DNA of 64,000 nt from assembly GCF_041358175.1 (NCBI RefSeq), contig NZ_JBGKBE010000002.1:124001-188000 (forward strand), written 5' to 3'. The notes under the pieces are model-generated. The model was not told the origin of the DNA. It did not search any database and saw only the letters and a list, made by a program, of their open reading frames with translations. Of this stretch, positions 16,565 to 25,932 are shown piece by piece. Position numbers and translations under genes: made by a program. The stretch comes from Muriicola sp041358175. GTDB lineage: Bacteria > Bacteroidota > Bacteroidia > Flavobacteriales > Flavobacteriaceae. The stretch's first letter is position 1. Each line of letters opens with the position of its first letter.

Positions 16565-17683
16565 TTACAATACTTTCTTGTAGGTACGACGCCTTTTGTA
16601 CACTTTCGGATCAAAATGCTTCCAGAGTTGCTTTATGGCAAGATTCTCTTCAAGTTCCGGCGTTCTGTAACAGGTTTGCACCTGTTTTTCCTTAAAGGTC
16701 TCGTAGTACTCATTAAAGATAATGGAAGTAACTCCTTTATTCTGGTATTCGGGATGTATCCCGATAAGGTAAAAGATCACGTCTTTATTGTGCTTTTTTG
16801 CCTTTAACAGGTGATACCAGCCAAAGGGGAACAATTTACCCCTCGCTTTCTGCATAGCTTCAGAGAAAGAAGGCATCACGATGGCAAATGCAATCACCTT
16901 ATCTGAGGAATCCACTATGAATTTTATGTATTCCGGATTGATGAAACTGATGTATTTCTTTTTAAAATATTCCCTTTGTACCGGGGTAATGGGGACGAAA
17001 GAAGACAGTTTGGCGTAAGAATCATTGAACAAATCAAACATCTGATCAACCCAGGGCATGATTTCACTAGTCTTACTAAAATTCATTTCCTTTAATCCAT
17101 ACCGCTTTTTTATAAGTACATGAACCCGCTTGAAAAGGGCCGGATCCACATTACTATTGGGGAACGTATTCTCTTCATACCCCTTTTCCTTTACAAAGCC
17201 TAAATTTTCGTAATGCGACTGGTAATAGGGATAGTTGTACCAGGTAATCATGGTGCCTATATGATCAAATCCTTCCACCAGGACGCCTACCTTGTCGAGG
17301 TTTGAGAATCCGACAGGACCTTCCATAAACTCCATCTGATGTTGACTTGCGAGTTCTTCAACTTTGGCAATTAATGCACGCGAAACTTCCTTGTCGTCAA
17401 TAAAATCAAACCAGCCAAACCGCATTTTTCGCAATTTTTGCTGATTGACTTCAATCCAGTTGATCATGGCAACCACACGTCCCACAATTTTACCATCCTT
17501 AAAGGCCAGGAAAAACCAGGCATCTGCATTCTCAAAAACCGGATTCTTTTCAGAATTAAAAGTTTCCATTTCATCCTTTATCAAGGGTGGAACCCAGTAA
17601 GGGGAGTCTTTGTATAACGAAAAAGGAAAGGTGACGAATTTTTTCAGATCAGATTTACTAACCGCCTGTTGTACACTTACCAT
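16565..17683 (-). CDS. GNAT-fold acyltransferase-like protein, candidate lipid N-acyltransferase
   Basis: This 372-residue protein has two GNAT-like halves. The first half includes FKDGKIVGRVVAMINWIEV and the PVGFSNLDKVGVLVEGF block. The second half contains YLIGIHPEYQNKGVTSIIF, which resembles the acyl-CoA-binding loop (Q/RxxGxG/A type) in relaxed form. Such proteins sit beside serine palmitoyltransferase-like genes in many Bacteroidota, and the bacterial ceramide synthase of Caulobacter belongs to the GNAT-like class. N-acylation of the capnine or sphinganine base made by the adjacent enzyme is therefore plausible but is inference. Databases sometimes label this family GTP cyclohydrolase. 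I see no basis for that. Confidence 0.7.
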   Translation of the reverse strand: MVSVQQAVSKSDLKKFVTFPFSLYKDSPYWVPPLIKDEMETFNSEKNPVFENADAWFFLAFKDGKIVGRVVAMINWIEVNQQKLRKMRFGWFDFIDDKEVSRALIAKVEELASQHQMEFMEGPVGFSNLDKVGVLVEGFDHIGTMITWYNYPYYQSHYENLGFVKEKGYEENTFPNSNVDPALFKRVHVLIKKRYGLKEMNFSKTSEIMPWVDQMFDLFNDSYAKLSSFVPITPVQREYFKKKYISFINPEYIKFIVDSSDKVIAFAIVMPSFSEAMQKARGKLFPFGWYHLLKAKKHNKDVIFYLIGIHPEYQNKGVTSIIFNEYYETFKEKQVQTCYRTPELEENLAIKQLWKHFDPKVYKRRRTYKKVL

Positions 17684-17801
17684 AATACCTGCTTTATGGA
17701 ACCAATATTAGGAATAAATGGGCATAGTTTAAAACTTCACAGTAGTTTTAAACAAAGGAGGTATTCTTTTAAAAAGGAATCAGGATATAGAAGGTAAGTG
17801 A

Positions 17802-18836
17802 TTAGTTCTTCTTTCGCTTCGCTTTGCGCTGAAGTTTGCGCATTTTCTTTTTTGAAATTCCCGGAAGGGTGTTTTCAGAATCGTCTTTAAAAGCATTTTT
17901 CTTGATAAAATCTCCGTTTTGACCAGCTTTTTGGTCATCTATGGATATCACTTCATCCTGATGGAAATCGAGGCGATAAGAAAAGCCCAGCGCACCAAAT
18001 AACCTCCTTGGGGAATCTTTAAAACTTGCCCCTACATTAATGTCGGCCTGAAACGACTTGCTAAATAAGTGAGCTATCCCCGTCCTTAAAAGGATATCAG
18101 CATATCTGTCACTTTTAATGCCCTGGTTTTCAACAAAAACACTCCATTTGGGGTTTTTAAAAGCATGGGATACCGAGATCAGGTATTGCATTTCGGGGAA
18201 ATCTGTGCCGATTCTGTCATAGATCAGATTCGATATAAGTACAAGTCGGGGACCCAGATGACTCTGGGTGGCGATCATAGCTCTGGGGGCTACAATCGGA
18301 TCTTTCGGATAGAAGGGGTTGTCGCCGAGAACAAATGTTGCTCCGGCATAAACAGAAACAGCGGGTACCAGATCACGGAGTTGAAATTTATTATTGGCCC
18401 TCCAGCTGTACAAGTTGGGTTTAGTTCTTTCAGGGTTTTTAAAGGGATCGTACAAGAGGTATTTAAAGCCCAGTCTGTTTCTCGAAAAGTCGGTTCTCGT
18501 CTCATTGAGATTAAATGAATTAAATGTAATATCCTGTGACACATATGTGCCTTCATAGATGACTTCCAGCATTTCTTTTAAAAAGCCGTAGCGAAGAACC
18601 AGATCACCCCCCATGATAGTAGATTCCTGATTGAGCGGAGTATGTTCCCTTTGTTCATAAAGGAATCCTGCTTCCATCTGTACAACTCCTTTACCCACCG
18701 CATAAGCACTAACCGACAGGCCGGGCCTGTTCGAATTAATTACTTCTGTGTACTGCCCCGAACTTAAAAGGGGTACGGAAATGCAGGAGAAAATGAACAA
18801 ATAGAGTGTTCGGTAGGATTTTAGACATGCATCCAT
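17802..18836 (-). CDS. Outer-membrane beta-barrel protein (transporter-like family)
   Basis: This 344-residue protein has an N-terminal signal sequence (FIFSCISVPLLSSGQ) and an antiparallel beta pattern rich in aromatic residues (for example VVQMEAGFLYEQREH, LVLRYGFLKEMLEVIY, GALGFSYRLDF). It opens with INSNRPGLSVSAYAVGKGVVQ, typical of the Bacteroidota transporter-like barrel family. The last 30 residues are very Lys/Arg rich and would face the periplasm. The substrate is unknown. The ATG at 18836 is preferred over the TTG just before it. It is divergent from the DUF4834 gene. Confidence 0.75.
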   Translation of the reverse strand: MDACLKSYRTLYLFIFSCISVPLLSSGQYTEVINSNRPGLSVSAYAVGKGVVQMEAGFLYEQREHTPLNQESTIMGGDLVLRYGFLKEMLEVIYEGTYVSQDITFNSFNLNETRTDFSRNRLGFKYLLYDPFKNPERTKPNLYSWRANNKFQLRDLVPAVSVYAGATFVLGDNPFYPKDPIVAPRAMIATQSHLGPRLVLISNLIYDRIGTDFPEMQYLISVSHAFKNPKWSVFVENQGIKSDRYADILLRTGIAHLFSKSFQADINVGASFKDSPRRLFGALGFSYRLDFHQDEVISIDDQKAGQNGDFIKKNAFKDDSENTLPGISKKKMRKLQRKAKRKKN

Positions 18837-18895
18837 CAAGCGCTGTTTTATTAAAGTTTTATGACAATTGTACTGCTATTACAACGCTGGAATTG

Positions 18896-18903
18896 TACTT
18901 TTG
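18896..18903 (+). promoter_or_regulatory. Candidate -7 promoter box upstream of the DUF4834/YfhO operon
   Basis: TACTTTTG matches TAnnTTTG, 20 bases before the ATG at 18924. The nearest TTG upstream is 25 bases away, a little long for a -33 element. Confidence 0.45.
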
Positions 18904-18923
18904 ATATATTTAGGAAATAAATT

Positions 18924-19187
18924 ATGGGATTTTTAAAGACACTGCTGATTATTTTGCTGGTGTACTTCCTATTGCGAATCATATGGAGGTTACTGGCCCC
19001 AAGACTATTTCAATATGCGGTGAAGAAAACAGAAGACCGATTTAAAGAGGCCTTTGAGAGAGCAAATACGAATCAACAATCAACCAATACCCGAGCTAAA
19101 GACATCGATAGTAAAACAGCCCAAAATCAATACAAAAAGCCCAAAGAGCAAGTAGGGGAGTACATTGATTTTGAGGAAATCGAATAA
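18924..19187 (+). CDS. DUF4834 family small membrane protein
   Basis: This 87-residue protein has one N-terminal transmembrane helix (LLIILLVYFLLRIIWRLL), a basic amphipathic stretch, and the conserved acidic end VGEYIDFEEIE that marks DUF4834. Function is unknown. It is 18 bases upstream of the YfhO gene and probably the first gene of that operon. Confidence 0.8.
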   Translation: MGFLKTLLIILLVYFLLRIIWRLLAPRLFQYAVKKTEDRFKEAFERANTNQQSTNTRAKDIDSKTAQNQYKKPKEQVGEYIDFEEIE

Positions 19188-19205
19188 AAAAGTACTACAT
19201 TCTCT

Positions 19206-21644
19206 ATGAAGGGAGTCTCCAGATCATTTTTCACTCATTTTTTCACCCTTACCTTTTTCGTGGTGGTCGCCCTGGCTTATTTCCACCCGGTATTACAGGG
19301 AAAAGTCATTTTCCAGTCTGATATTATGCAGTATACTGGTATGGCCAAGGAACAAAACGATTTCAGAAAGAATTACGATAAAGAACCGTACTGGACTAAC
19401 GGTGCATTTGGTGGGATGCCCACCTATCAGCTAGGAGCTAACTATCCGCATAATTACGTTAAAAAGCTCGATCGGGCCCTGAGGTTTCTTCCCAGACCAG
19501 CCGACTATCTGTTTCTGTATTTTCTGGGCTTCTACATTCTTCTTTGCTGTTTAAAGATTGATTATAAGCTGGCAGTCATTGGGGCGCTGGCATTTGGATT
19601 TTCAACCTATCTCATCATTATACTTGGAGTAGGGCATAATGCCAAGGCACATGCCATAGCATATTTACCGATGATTCTGGGAGGAATCATGCTCAGTTTT
19701 AGAAAAAAGTATTTCTGGGGTTTTGTACTTACTGCTTTGGGGATGGCCCTGGAGATCAATGCCAACCACTATCAGATGACCTATTACTTTATGCTGCTGG
19801 TACTGGTAATTGGCCTGGTTCTGCTGATCGATTATATAAGAAATAAGCAACTGCTTTCCTACCTGAAATCCGTTGGGACCCTTTTATTAGCTGTGTTGCT
19901 GGGAATAGCGGTTAATGCTACGGCATTGATGGCCACCAAGGAATACGCAGATTGGAGTACAAGGGGAAGCTCCGAGCTCACTGTCAATCCCGATGGCTCT
20001 CCAAAAGAAGTTACACAGGGCTTGAGCAGGGATTATATAACTGAATACAGTTATGGCCTCTCAGAATCTTTAAACCTATTTGTTCCCAGGCTATTTGGTG
20101 GCTCCAATAACGAAGATCTGGGAACAAAATCAAAGGCCTATGCTTACCTGACAGAACAGGGCGTACCCAGGAGCCAGGCCCTGGAATTTGCCAGCGGCCT
20201 TCCTCTTTACTGGGGTTCACAGCCCATTGTGGCTGGTCCTGCTTACGTAGGGGCTATTCTGGTCTTTTTGTTTATAATGGGATTATTTCTCGTTAAAGGA
20301 AGGACGAAATGGTGGTTACTCGGAGGCGTCTTACTATCACTTGTCCTCTCCTGGGGAAAGAATTTTGGATGGCTCACCGATCTTATGATCGATTACTTTC
20401 CGCTCTACGATAAGTTCAGGGCGGTCTCTTCCATACAGGTAGTTCTAGAACTTTGTGTCCCTGTCCTCGGTGTGCTTGCTGTTTCAGAATTGCTTGGGAC
20501 CAGGCGAAAGAGGGAAGAGAAGATAAATGCACTTAAACTGTCATTTTTTATATGTGCGGGTATTGGCATTGCTCTCTTACTTGTTAAAGGGATGTTCGAT
20601 TTTGACGGTTTGAACGACGAAGTGTATCAAAGATATTTTGGCGACGAGGTTCTGACCATGATTAAAAGAGACCGGGAGGCGGTGTACATCAACGACACAC
20701 TGAGATCGCTCATTTTTGTACTTCTCACAGCGGCACTACTCTGGTTTTTTATTAAAGACAAGATCAAAGAGCGCATCATGTTGGTTTTCCTTGCTGTTCT
20801 TATCTGTTTCGACCTTGTTGGAGTGGCCTTACGATACGTGGATCAGGACGATTTTGTATCGAAAAGGAGAATGAACCAGCCATTTCAAATTTCTAACACA
20901 GACAAACAAATACTGGCAGATACCACAGTATACAGGGTATATGATACCTCGGAAGGATTAAATGGTGCAAGAACCTCATATTTCCACAAATCAATAGGGG
21001 GGTACCATGCTGCCAAACCGGCTGTCATTCAGGATCTTTTTGAATACCACATCTATCGCAATAATCGCCAGGTTCTCAATATGCTCAATGTAAAATATAT
21101 CATTCAGCAGAATGACGAAGGACAACGTGTGGCTTCGATCAATCCTGAGGCGCAAGGCAATGCCTGGTTTGTTGAACTATTGCTACCGGTACAGACAGCC
21201 GATGAAGAGATCATGGCACTCGACAGTATGAAACTCGCATCAGAAGCCGCTTTTAACCGATCAGATTTTCCCCTGATCAATCAATTTCGTTATGAGGTAG
21301 ATTCTACAGCAAGCATTAGCTTGTTAAACTATAAACCCAATAAGCTGGAATATCTTACGGTGAATGATCACAATGGGATTGCCGTATTTTCAGAACTTTA
21401 TTACCCTCAGGGCTGGAATGCCTATCTGGACGGAAAAAAAGTACCTCATTTCAGGGTGAATTACGGCCTGCGAGCCATGGAGGTTCCCAGCGGGGAGCAC
21501 AAAGTCGAGTTTAAATTTGAACCGGAAGTCATTGCCAGGGGGAGTATGATTACCTTGATTAGTTCAATCTTGTTTGGGATCATTTTAGTTGGAGGCGGAT
21601 TTTTCGCCTATTTCAGGTCGAGGAAAAAGCAGCTTAAGGAATGA
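19206..21644 (+). CDS. YfhO-family multi-spanning membrane protein
   Basis: This 812-residue protein has about 12-14 predicted membrane helices, a large extracytoplasmic loop with SDIMQYTGMAKEQNDFRK and FGGMPTYQLG near the N-terminus, and a soluble C-terminal beta region (NGIAVFSELYYPQGWNAYLD) before a last helix. YfhO proteins resemble GT-C glycosyltransferases; in Gram-positives YfhO adds sugars to teichoic acids from polyprenyl donors. Here a role in transferring sugars to envelope glycans outside the inner membrane is likely. The stop overlaps the start of the GT4 gene (ATGA), so translation is coupled. The last gene of the operon is a flippase, which fits glycan assembly. Confidence 0.88.
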   Translation: MKGVSRSFFTHFFTLTFFVVVALAYFHPVLQGKVIFQSDIMQYTGMAKEQNDFRKNYDKEPYWTNGAFGGMPTYQLGANYPHNYVKKLDRALRFLPRPADYLFLYFLGFYILLCCLKIDYKLAVIGALAFGFSTYLIIILGVGHNAKAHAIAYLPMILGGIMLSFRKKYFWGFVLTALGMALEINANHYQMTYYFMLLVLVIGLVLLIDYIRNKQLLSYLKSVGTLLLAVLLGIAVNATALMATKEYADWSTRGSSELTVNPDGSPKEVTQGLSRDYITEYSYGLSESLNLFVPRLFGGSNNEDLGTKSKAYAYLTEQGVPRSQALEFASGLPLYWGSQPIVAGPAYVGAILVFLFIMGLFLVKGRTKWWLLGGVLLSLVLSWGKNFGWLTDLMIDYFPLYDKFRAVSSIQVVLELCVPVLGVLAVSELLGTRRKREEKINALKLSFFICAGIGIALLLVKGMFDFDGLNDEVYQRYFGDEVLTMIKRDREAVYINDTLRSLIFVLLTAALLWFFIKDKIKERIMLVFLAVLICFDLVGVALRYVDQDDFVSKRRMNQPFQISNTDKQILADTTVYRVYDTSEGLNGARTSYFHKSIGGYHAAKPAVIQDLFEYHIYRNNRQVLNMLNVKYIIQQNDEGQRVASINPEAQGNAWFVELLLPVQTADEEIMALDSMKLASEAAFNRSDFPLINQFRYEVDSTASISLLNYKPNKLEYLTVNDHNGIAVFSELYYPQGWNAYLDGKKVPHFRVNYGLRAMEVPSGEHKVEFKFEPEVIARGSMITLISSILFGIILVGGGFFAYFRSRKKQLKE

Positions 21645-22912
21645 AAAAAGTGCTCATCGTAACTTACTATTGGCCCCCGGCAGGTGGACCCGGAGTACAG
21701 CGATGGCTTAATTTTGTAAAGTACCTCCCGGACAATGATATCCAACCCGTGTTATACGTTCCGGAAAATCCTCACTATCCAATTACTGATCCAAGTCTGA
21801 ACGATGAGGTCTCCGAGCAGCTTATCATTTACAGGCAGCCCATCTGGGAGCCATATCAACTGGCTTCATTGTTCTCAAAAAGAACAACCAGGAAAATCAG
21901 CTCGGGAATCGTCCCGGCAAACAATCCCTCCCTTCTGGATCGTTTATTTTTATGGATACGGGGAAATTTTTTTATCCCCGATGCCAGAAAATATTGGGTA
22001 AAACCCTCTGTAAAGTTTCTGACAGAAATTATTAAGAATGAAAAAATAGAGGCAGTGATTACGACAGGACCTCCTCATAGTCTACATCTTATAGGGAAAT
22101 CGCTGAAAGAGAAAGCAGGAGTGAGGTGGATAGCCGATTTCAGGGATCCATGGACAGGTATAGGGTACCATAAAGCACTCCGACTAACAAAAAAATCCCA
22201 AAAGAAACACCAAGCTCTGGAAAAGGAAGTGCTGAATTCCGCCGATGAAATTCTGGTAACCAGTGATACTACAAAAAGAGAATTCAAAGAAATTACCAGC
22301 AGACCCATTACCACCATCACAAATGGATACGATCAAACTACCCCGACAACATCAGAACTTGATAAAAAATTTACTATTTCGCACATCGGATCCCTCTTGT
22401 CTGAAAGAAATCCCACAGTCCTATGGAAAGTATTGGCAGAGCTGGTTGAGGAGGTATCAGGATTTAGTGAGACGCTAAGTATACAGCTCACAGGAGTGGT
22501 TAGTGATGAAATCGTTGAAGAAATTAATAAATGCGGCTTAAGGGATTATTTAAAGGTAAGAGACTATCTTCCTCATAGAGAGGCTATCCTGGCTCAGAGG
22601 AGGTCCCAGCTGTTGTTGCTGGTTGAGATCGATACCGAACAAACACGTGGGATTATCCCGGGAAAACTTTTTGAATATATGGCGGCAAAGCGACCTATTC
22701 TGGCCATCGGGCCGGAGAACTGGGAGGCCGGGAAGCTAGTCAGAGAATCGCGGTCGGGCGAAGTGTTTACTTATAACATGAAAACGGATTTAAAGGAAAC
22801 GCTGTTGCGATGGTATCGGGCCTATAAAAGCAATTCTTTAGCAATGACTTCCCAGGATATTGAACAGTATAGCAGAAAAGCACTGACAGAAAAACTAGCA
22901 GCACAAATCTGA
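21641..22912 (+). CDS. Family 4-like glycosyltransferase
   Basis: This 423-residue cytosolic GT-B enzyme starts MKKVLIVTYYWPPAGGPGVQ, with a glycine-rich N-terminal acceptor loop. It has VITTGPPHSLHLIGK, WIADFRDPWTG, and the donor-binding C-terminal half with HIGSLLSERNP and the GIIPGKLFEYMAAKRPILAI block, whose glutamate binds the nucleotide-sugar ribose in GT4 enzymes. It lies between the YfhO and flippase genes, with four-base and one-base overlaps, so it probably builds the glycan exported by this operon. Sugar specificity cannot be told. Confidence 0.9.
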   Translation: MKKVLIVTYYWPPAGGPGVQRWLNFVKYLPDNDIQPVLYVPENPHYPITDPSLNDEVSEQLIIYRQPIWEPYQLASLFSKRTTRKISSGIVPANNPSLLDRLFLWIRGNFFIPDARKYWVKPSVKFLTEIIKNEKIEAVITTGPPHSLHLIGKSLKEKAGVRWIADFRDPWTGIGYHKALRLTKKSQKKHQALEKEVLNSADEILVTSDTTKREFKEITSRPITTITNGYDQTTPTTSELDKKFTISHIGSLLSERNPTVLWKVLAELVEEVSGFSETLSIQLTGVVSDEIVEEINKCGLRDYLKVRDYLPHREAILAQRRSQLLLLVEIDTEQTRGIIPGKLFEYMAAKRPILAIGPENWEAGKLVRESRSGEVFTYNMKTDLKETLLRWYRAYKSNSLAMTSQDIEQYSRKALTEKLAAQI

Positions 22913-24372
22913 TGGGAATCGTATTTAAACAGTCGTTTAGCAATCTGGTGATCACCTATCTGGGTTTTGCCATCGGGGCGATCAACACCCTTTTTCTTTA
23001 TGCCCGTTTTCTTACCGACACCTATTTTGGGTTGGTGGGTGTGATTCTTGCAACTTCAGCAATTCTGATGCCCCTCCTGGCCTTTGGTGTTCCGAATACC
23101 ATGATCAAATTCTTTAGCAGCTATAGCGATAAAAAAACCCAGGACGGATTTCTGACGATGATGCTATTGCTGCCCCTTGCACTAATTGTGCCCTTTGGAG
23201 TATTCAGTTATTTGGCTAATGATGCCATAGCTGCATTTATCGGCCATCGTAATGAGATTGCAGAAAATTATGTGTGGCATATTTTTCTTATCGCCCTGGC
23301 TATGGCGTATTTTGAGGTGTTCTATTCCTGGTCGCGAGTCCACATGCGTTCTGTTTTTGGTAATTTTATGAAGGAAATCTTTGCCCGACTTGCCGTTATG
23401 ATCCTGCTCTTTGCGGTTTATTTCGATTATATGTCGGTTGAAACTTTCTTGCAGGCACTGGTTGGTGTCTACCTGTTGCGCACAATCATCATGAAGCTAT
23501 ATGCCTACCGATTGCGAATGCCCGGGTTCGGGGTGAGTTTCCCCTCCAATACCAGGGATATATTAACCTACAGTATCCTGATTATTCTCGGTGGTTCAAC
23601 AGCCGTGATATTGCTGGAAGTGGATAAGTTCATGATCAACCAGTTCATTGAGATAGAAAAAGTGGCTTATTATTCTGTGGCCGTCTTCATTGCAACAGTG
23701 ATAGCGGTACCTTCCAGGGCCATGCATCAGATTACATATCCCATGACCGCGGCCCTTCTTAATGCCAGGGATAAAAGCGGACTGGCCGTTCTTTATCAGA
23801 AAAGCTCTCTCACTCTTTTTATTACCTCGGGCTTAATATTTGTTCTGATTATACTCAATCTCAATGATTTATATCTTCTTCTCCCTGAAAGCTATCGCGG
23901 AGGGTTCTATGTTGTTTTGCTGATTGGCCTGGCCAAATTATTCGATGCCCTGCTTGGGAATAATAATGCCATCCTGTATAATTCAGATTACTATAAGGCC
24001 ATCCTATTTATGGGCGTGCTCCTGGCAGTCGGCACGATTCTCCTCAATTTATATCTGATTCCCAAAATTGGAATCACAGGGGCTGCACTTGCTACCTTTA
24101 TCGCAATATTCTTCTACAATCTCATTAAGCTTCTCTATGTAAAAGCAAAATTAGGTTTACAGCCCTTTACAGCAGAAACGTTTAAGGTTGTATTCCTTCT
24201 TCTAATAGTAAGTGCGGTTTTTTTTGCACTTCAATTTCCTTTTCACCCAGTTCTGAATATTGTTCTTAAGAGCCTGTTAATTACTATTATGTATGTTGGG
24301 ATACTGTATCGATTCCGAATTTCTGACGATATATTTGGAGTATTGTCCAAGTATCTGAATCCTAAGAAATAG
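22912..24372 (+). CDS. Oligosaccharide flippase (Wzx/MATE-like)
   Basis: The 486-residue membrane protein has about 12-14 transmembrane helices and the polysaccharide biosynthesis pattern of the MOP superfamily: MGIVFKQSFSNLVITYLGF, then GVPNTMIKFFSSYS and LEVDKFMINQF. Family members move lipid-linked glycans across the inner membrane. It starts in the stop of the GT4 gene (TGATG). No polymerase gene is present, so the product may be a short glycan or one completed by YfhO. Confidence 0.9.
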   Translation: MGIVFKQSFSNLVITYLGFAIGAINTLFLYARFLTDTYFGLVGVILATSAILMPLLAFGVPNTMIKFFSSYSDKKTQDGFLTMMLLLPLALIVPFGVFSYLANDAIAAFIGHRNEIAENYVWHIFLIALAMAYFEVFYSWSRVHMRSVFGNFMKEIFARLAVMILLFAVYFDYMSVETFLQALVGVYLLRTIIMKLYAYRLRMPGFGVSFPSNTRDILTYSILIILGGSTAVILLEVDKFMINQFIEIEKVAYYSVAVFIATVIAVPSRAMHQITYPMTAALLNARDKSGLAVLYQKSSLTLFITSGLIFVLIILNLNDLYLLLPESYRGGFYVVLLIGLAKLFDALLGNNNAILYNSDYYKAILFMGVLLAVGTILLNLYLIPKIGITGAALATFIAIFFYNLIKLLYVKAKLGLQPFTAETFKVVFLLLIVSAVFFALQFPFHPVLNIVLKSLLITIMYVGILYRFRISDDIFGVLSKYLNPKK

Positions 24373-24417
24373 GCCCCATGATCAGGGAGATTTAAAAGTC
24401 GTTTTTGGACATGGAAA

Positions 24418-24448
24418 AACCCCGCAGGGACGAATCCGCTACGGGGTT
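24418..24448 (-). terminator. Intrinsic terminator after the Arg/Ser-rich protein gene
   Basis: On the minus strand AACCCCG pairs with CGGGGTT across a 17-base loop, and a run of T residues follows (plus-strand A run at 24415-24419). It lies 29 bases past the stop of the gene at 24477. On the plus strand there is no T run, so it does not end the flippase operon. Confidence 0.75.
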
Positions 24449-24476
24449 AACCAACTAACCAACCTAAAAACTATTT

Positions 24477-25727
24477 TTACTGTACCCTTCTGCTTCGGGT
24501 ATTAGTTGTCCTTTTGGTGGACCTGCTTTTTACGCTTTTGTTCGCACGAGGCGTACTTACTTTCGTTCTGCTAACCGTTGTCCGGCTTGTGGCCTTGGGA
24601 CGCTTTGTCACCGAAGTACTGCGCTTCAAAGTTATTGTACGCGGTGTTGATCTCGTTTCATTTCGCTTTCCCACAGAGCGGGAAGCAGTCCTTACATCAT
24701 TTCGCTTACTTACTGACCTGCTAACACTTCTTCCTTCATTTCTCTTGCCAACAGATCTGGACACGTTCCTTCCTTCATTTCGGTTTGCAACCGACCTGGA
24801 TGCAGTCCTCTTGTTAACAGAGGAGGTAGATTTCCGGTTTATATCAGAAGACCTGTTATTTCTTCTCTCCGGAGTTCTTGCTTTGTCCATGGTCCTGGCG
24901 GTCCTTGCTCTTTCGGTACGCGAGGCGGTTCGGCCATTGACCGTACTTCTGTTAGAACGAACTCCTTTGTTGGAATTCCTGAAATTGCCGTCATTTCTAT
25001 TATATCCGTTATCTCTACGACCATTATTGTTTCTGGCAACCACCCGTCTGTCGTTACGGTATACACGGTCTCTGTCTGCTCTTTGATTATAGCGATATGA
25101 TTTCCCTACGTTGGCATAGAACCTCCTTGAGTTATTTCTATAAGGCCTGTAATAGGTATATCGTATCGGGTTGTAAAACCTTCTGTAAGGTCTGTTGTAC
25201 ACCAGACAGAAACCAAGGGCAGGTCGGGCAAAAAAGCTGTGAAACGGCCTGTACACATAATGTCTGTTATAGATGTTGACATATCCATTGAAGCGGTTAA
25301 AGAAGCCTCTGTTGTTGTAGTAAACAGATAGTCCACCTACACGTCTCAACCTTCCGTTGTTATACCATATGTTTATACCACCTATTTGTGATACCCGTCC
25401 GTAATAGTCGTAGTATACAGGTACATTCTCCACCTGGATTACTGCACCGTAATCATCGTACTGAACAAATGGGCTGTAATCAAACCCGGAATTAAAGGTG
25501 ATATTGCTACGTCGGAAATTGATATTCGCTCCAACATTTACGCGGTTGTCAATATAAAAATCAAACTCACCATCAGGATAGATAGAGAACGTGATTCCGT
25601 TTTCAACAAAAATCACTGAATTATTATATCGAACCATATTGCTGATCGCAACATCCGATTCCAATGTAGTCGCCCCAACTGAGCTGCTCAGTGCAAAGGC
25701 TCCGATAATGAGTAGTAGATTTTTCAT
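24477..25727 (-). CDS. Exported Arg/Ser-rich repeat protein of unknown function
   Basis: This 416-residue protein has a signal peptide (MKNLLLIIGAFALSSSVGA). An N-terminal half (about 20-200) is rich in Tyr, Asn and Phe with beta-like repeats (QIGGINIWYNNGRLRRVGG, then LSVYYNNRGFFNRFNGYV). A C-terminal half (about 205-416) is almost all Arg, Ser, Asn, Thr and Lys. Residues 307-358 form four tandem 13-residue repeats of the type RTASRSVGKRNEx. The C-terminal net charge is extremely positive. Similar two-part proteins occur in flavobacteria without assigned function. Binding of anionic polymers (DNA, RNA, polysaccharide or lipid A) is a physical possibility only. It is monocistronic with its own terminator. 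Confidence 0.75.
   Translation of the reverse strand: MKNLLLIIGAFALSSSVGATTLESDVAISNMVRYNNSVIFVENGITFSIYPDGEFDFYIDNRVNVGANINFRRSNITFNSGFDYSPFVQYDDYGAVIQVENVPVYYDYYGRVSQIGGINIWYNNGRLRRVGGLSVYYNNRGFFNRFNGYVNIYNRHYVYRPFHSFFARPALGFCLVYNRPYRRFYNPIRYTYYRPYRNNSRRFYANVGKSYRYNQRADRDRVYRNDRRVVARNNNGRRDNGYNRNDGNFRNSNKGVRSNRSTVNGRTASRTERARTARTMDKARTPERRNNRSSDINRKSTSSVNKRTASRSVANRNEGRNVSRSVGKRNEGRSVSRSVSKRNDVRTASRSVGKRNETRSTPRTITLKRSTSVTKRPKATSRTTVSRTKVSTPRANKSVKSRSTKRTTNTRSRRVQ
24654..24809 (-). repeat. Four tandem 39-bp coding repeats in the Arg/Ser-rich gene
   Basis: Four consecutive 13-codon units encode RTASRSVANRNEG, RNVSRSVGKRNEG, RSVSRSVSKRNDV and RTASRSVGKRNET. They are imperfect at DNA level. 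Such repeats expand and contract easily, so copy number may vary between strains. Confidence 0.85.
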
Positions 25728-25932
25728 GACTGTAAAATTTTAATTCTGAATGCAACTATTTACATTCAGCTAGTTATAACCAAACAGCGTGCCAAAAATT
25801 GGAATATCTTGTAAGAGCCTGATATACAGTAGTATATAAATATAAAGATTAGAATTCCATAGCTTTAGGAGAAGAATTGCACAATCGATAATTGCCTTAT
25901 CGGATACTTCTTTATTAAGGAGAGTATTGTTA

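Noticed and set aside
24514..25086. Plus-strand 190-codon open frame rich in Leu, Phe and Thr
   Set aside because: It is antisense to the Arg/Ser-rich repeat gene and mirrors its biased codons; it has no signal, promoter or independent start context.
25728..25932. Possible small RNA or terminator between the Arg/Ser-rich gene and uvrA
   Set aside because: Only a weak CCTTA/TAAGG stem is present; there is no T run and no other structure.
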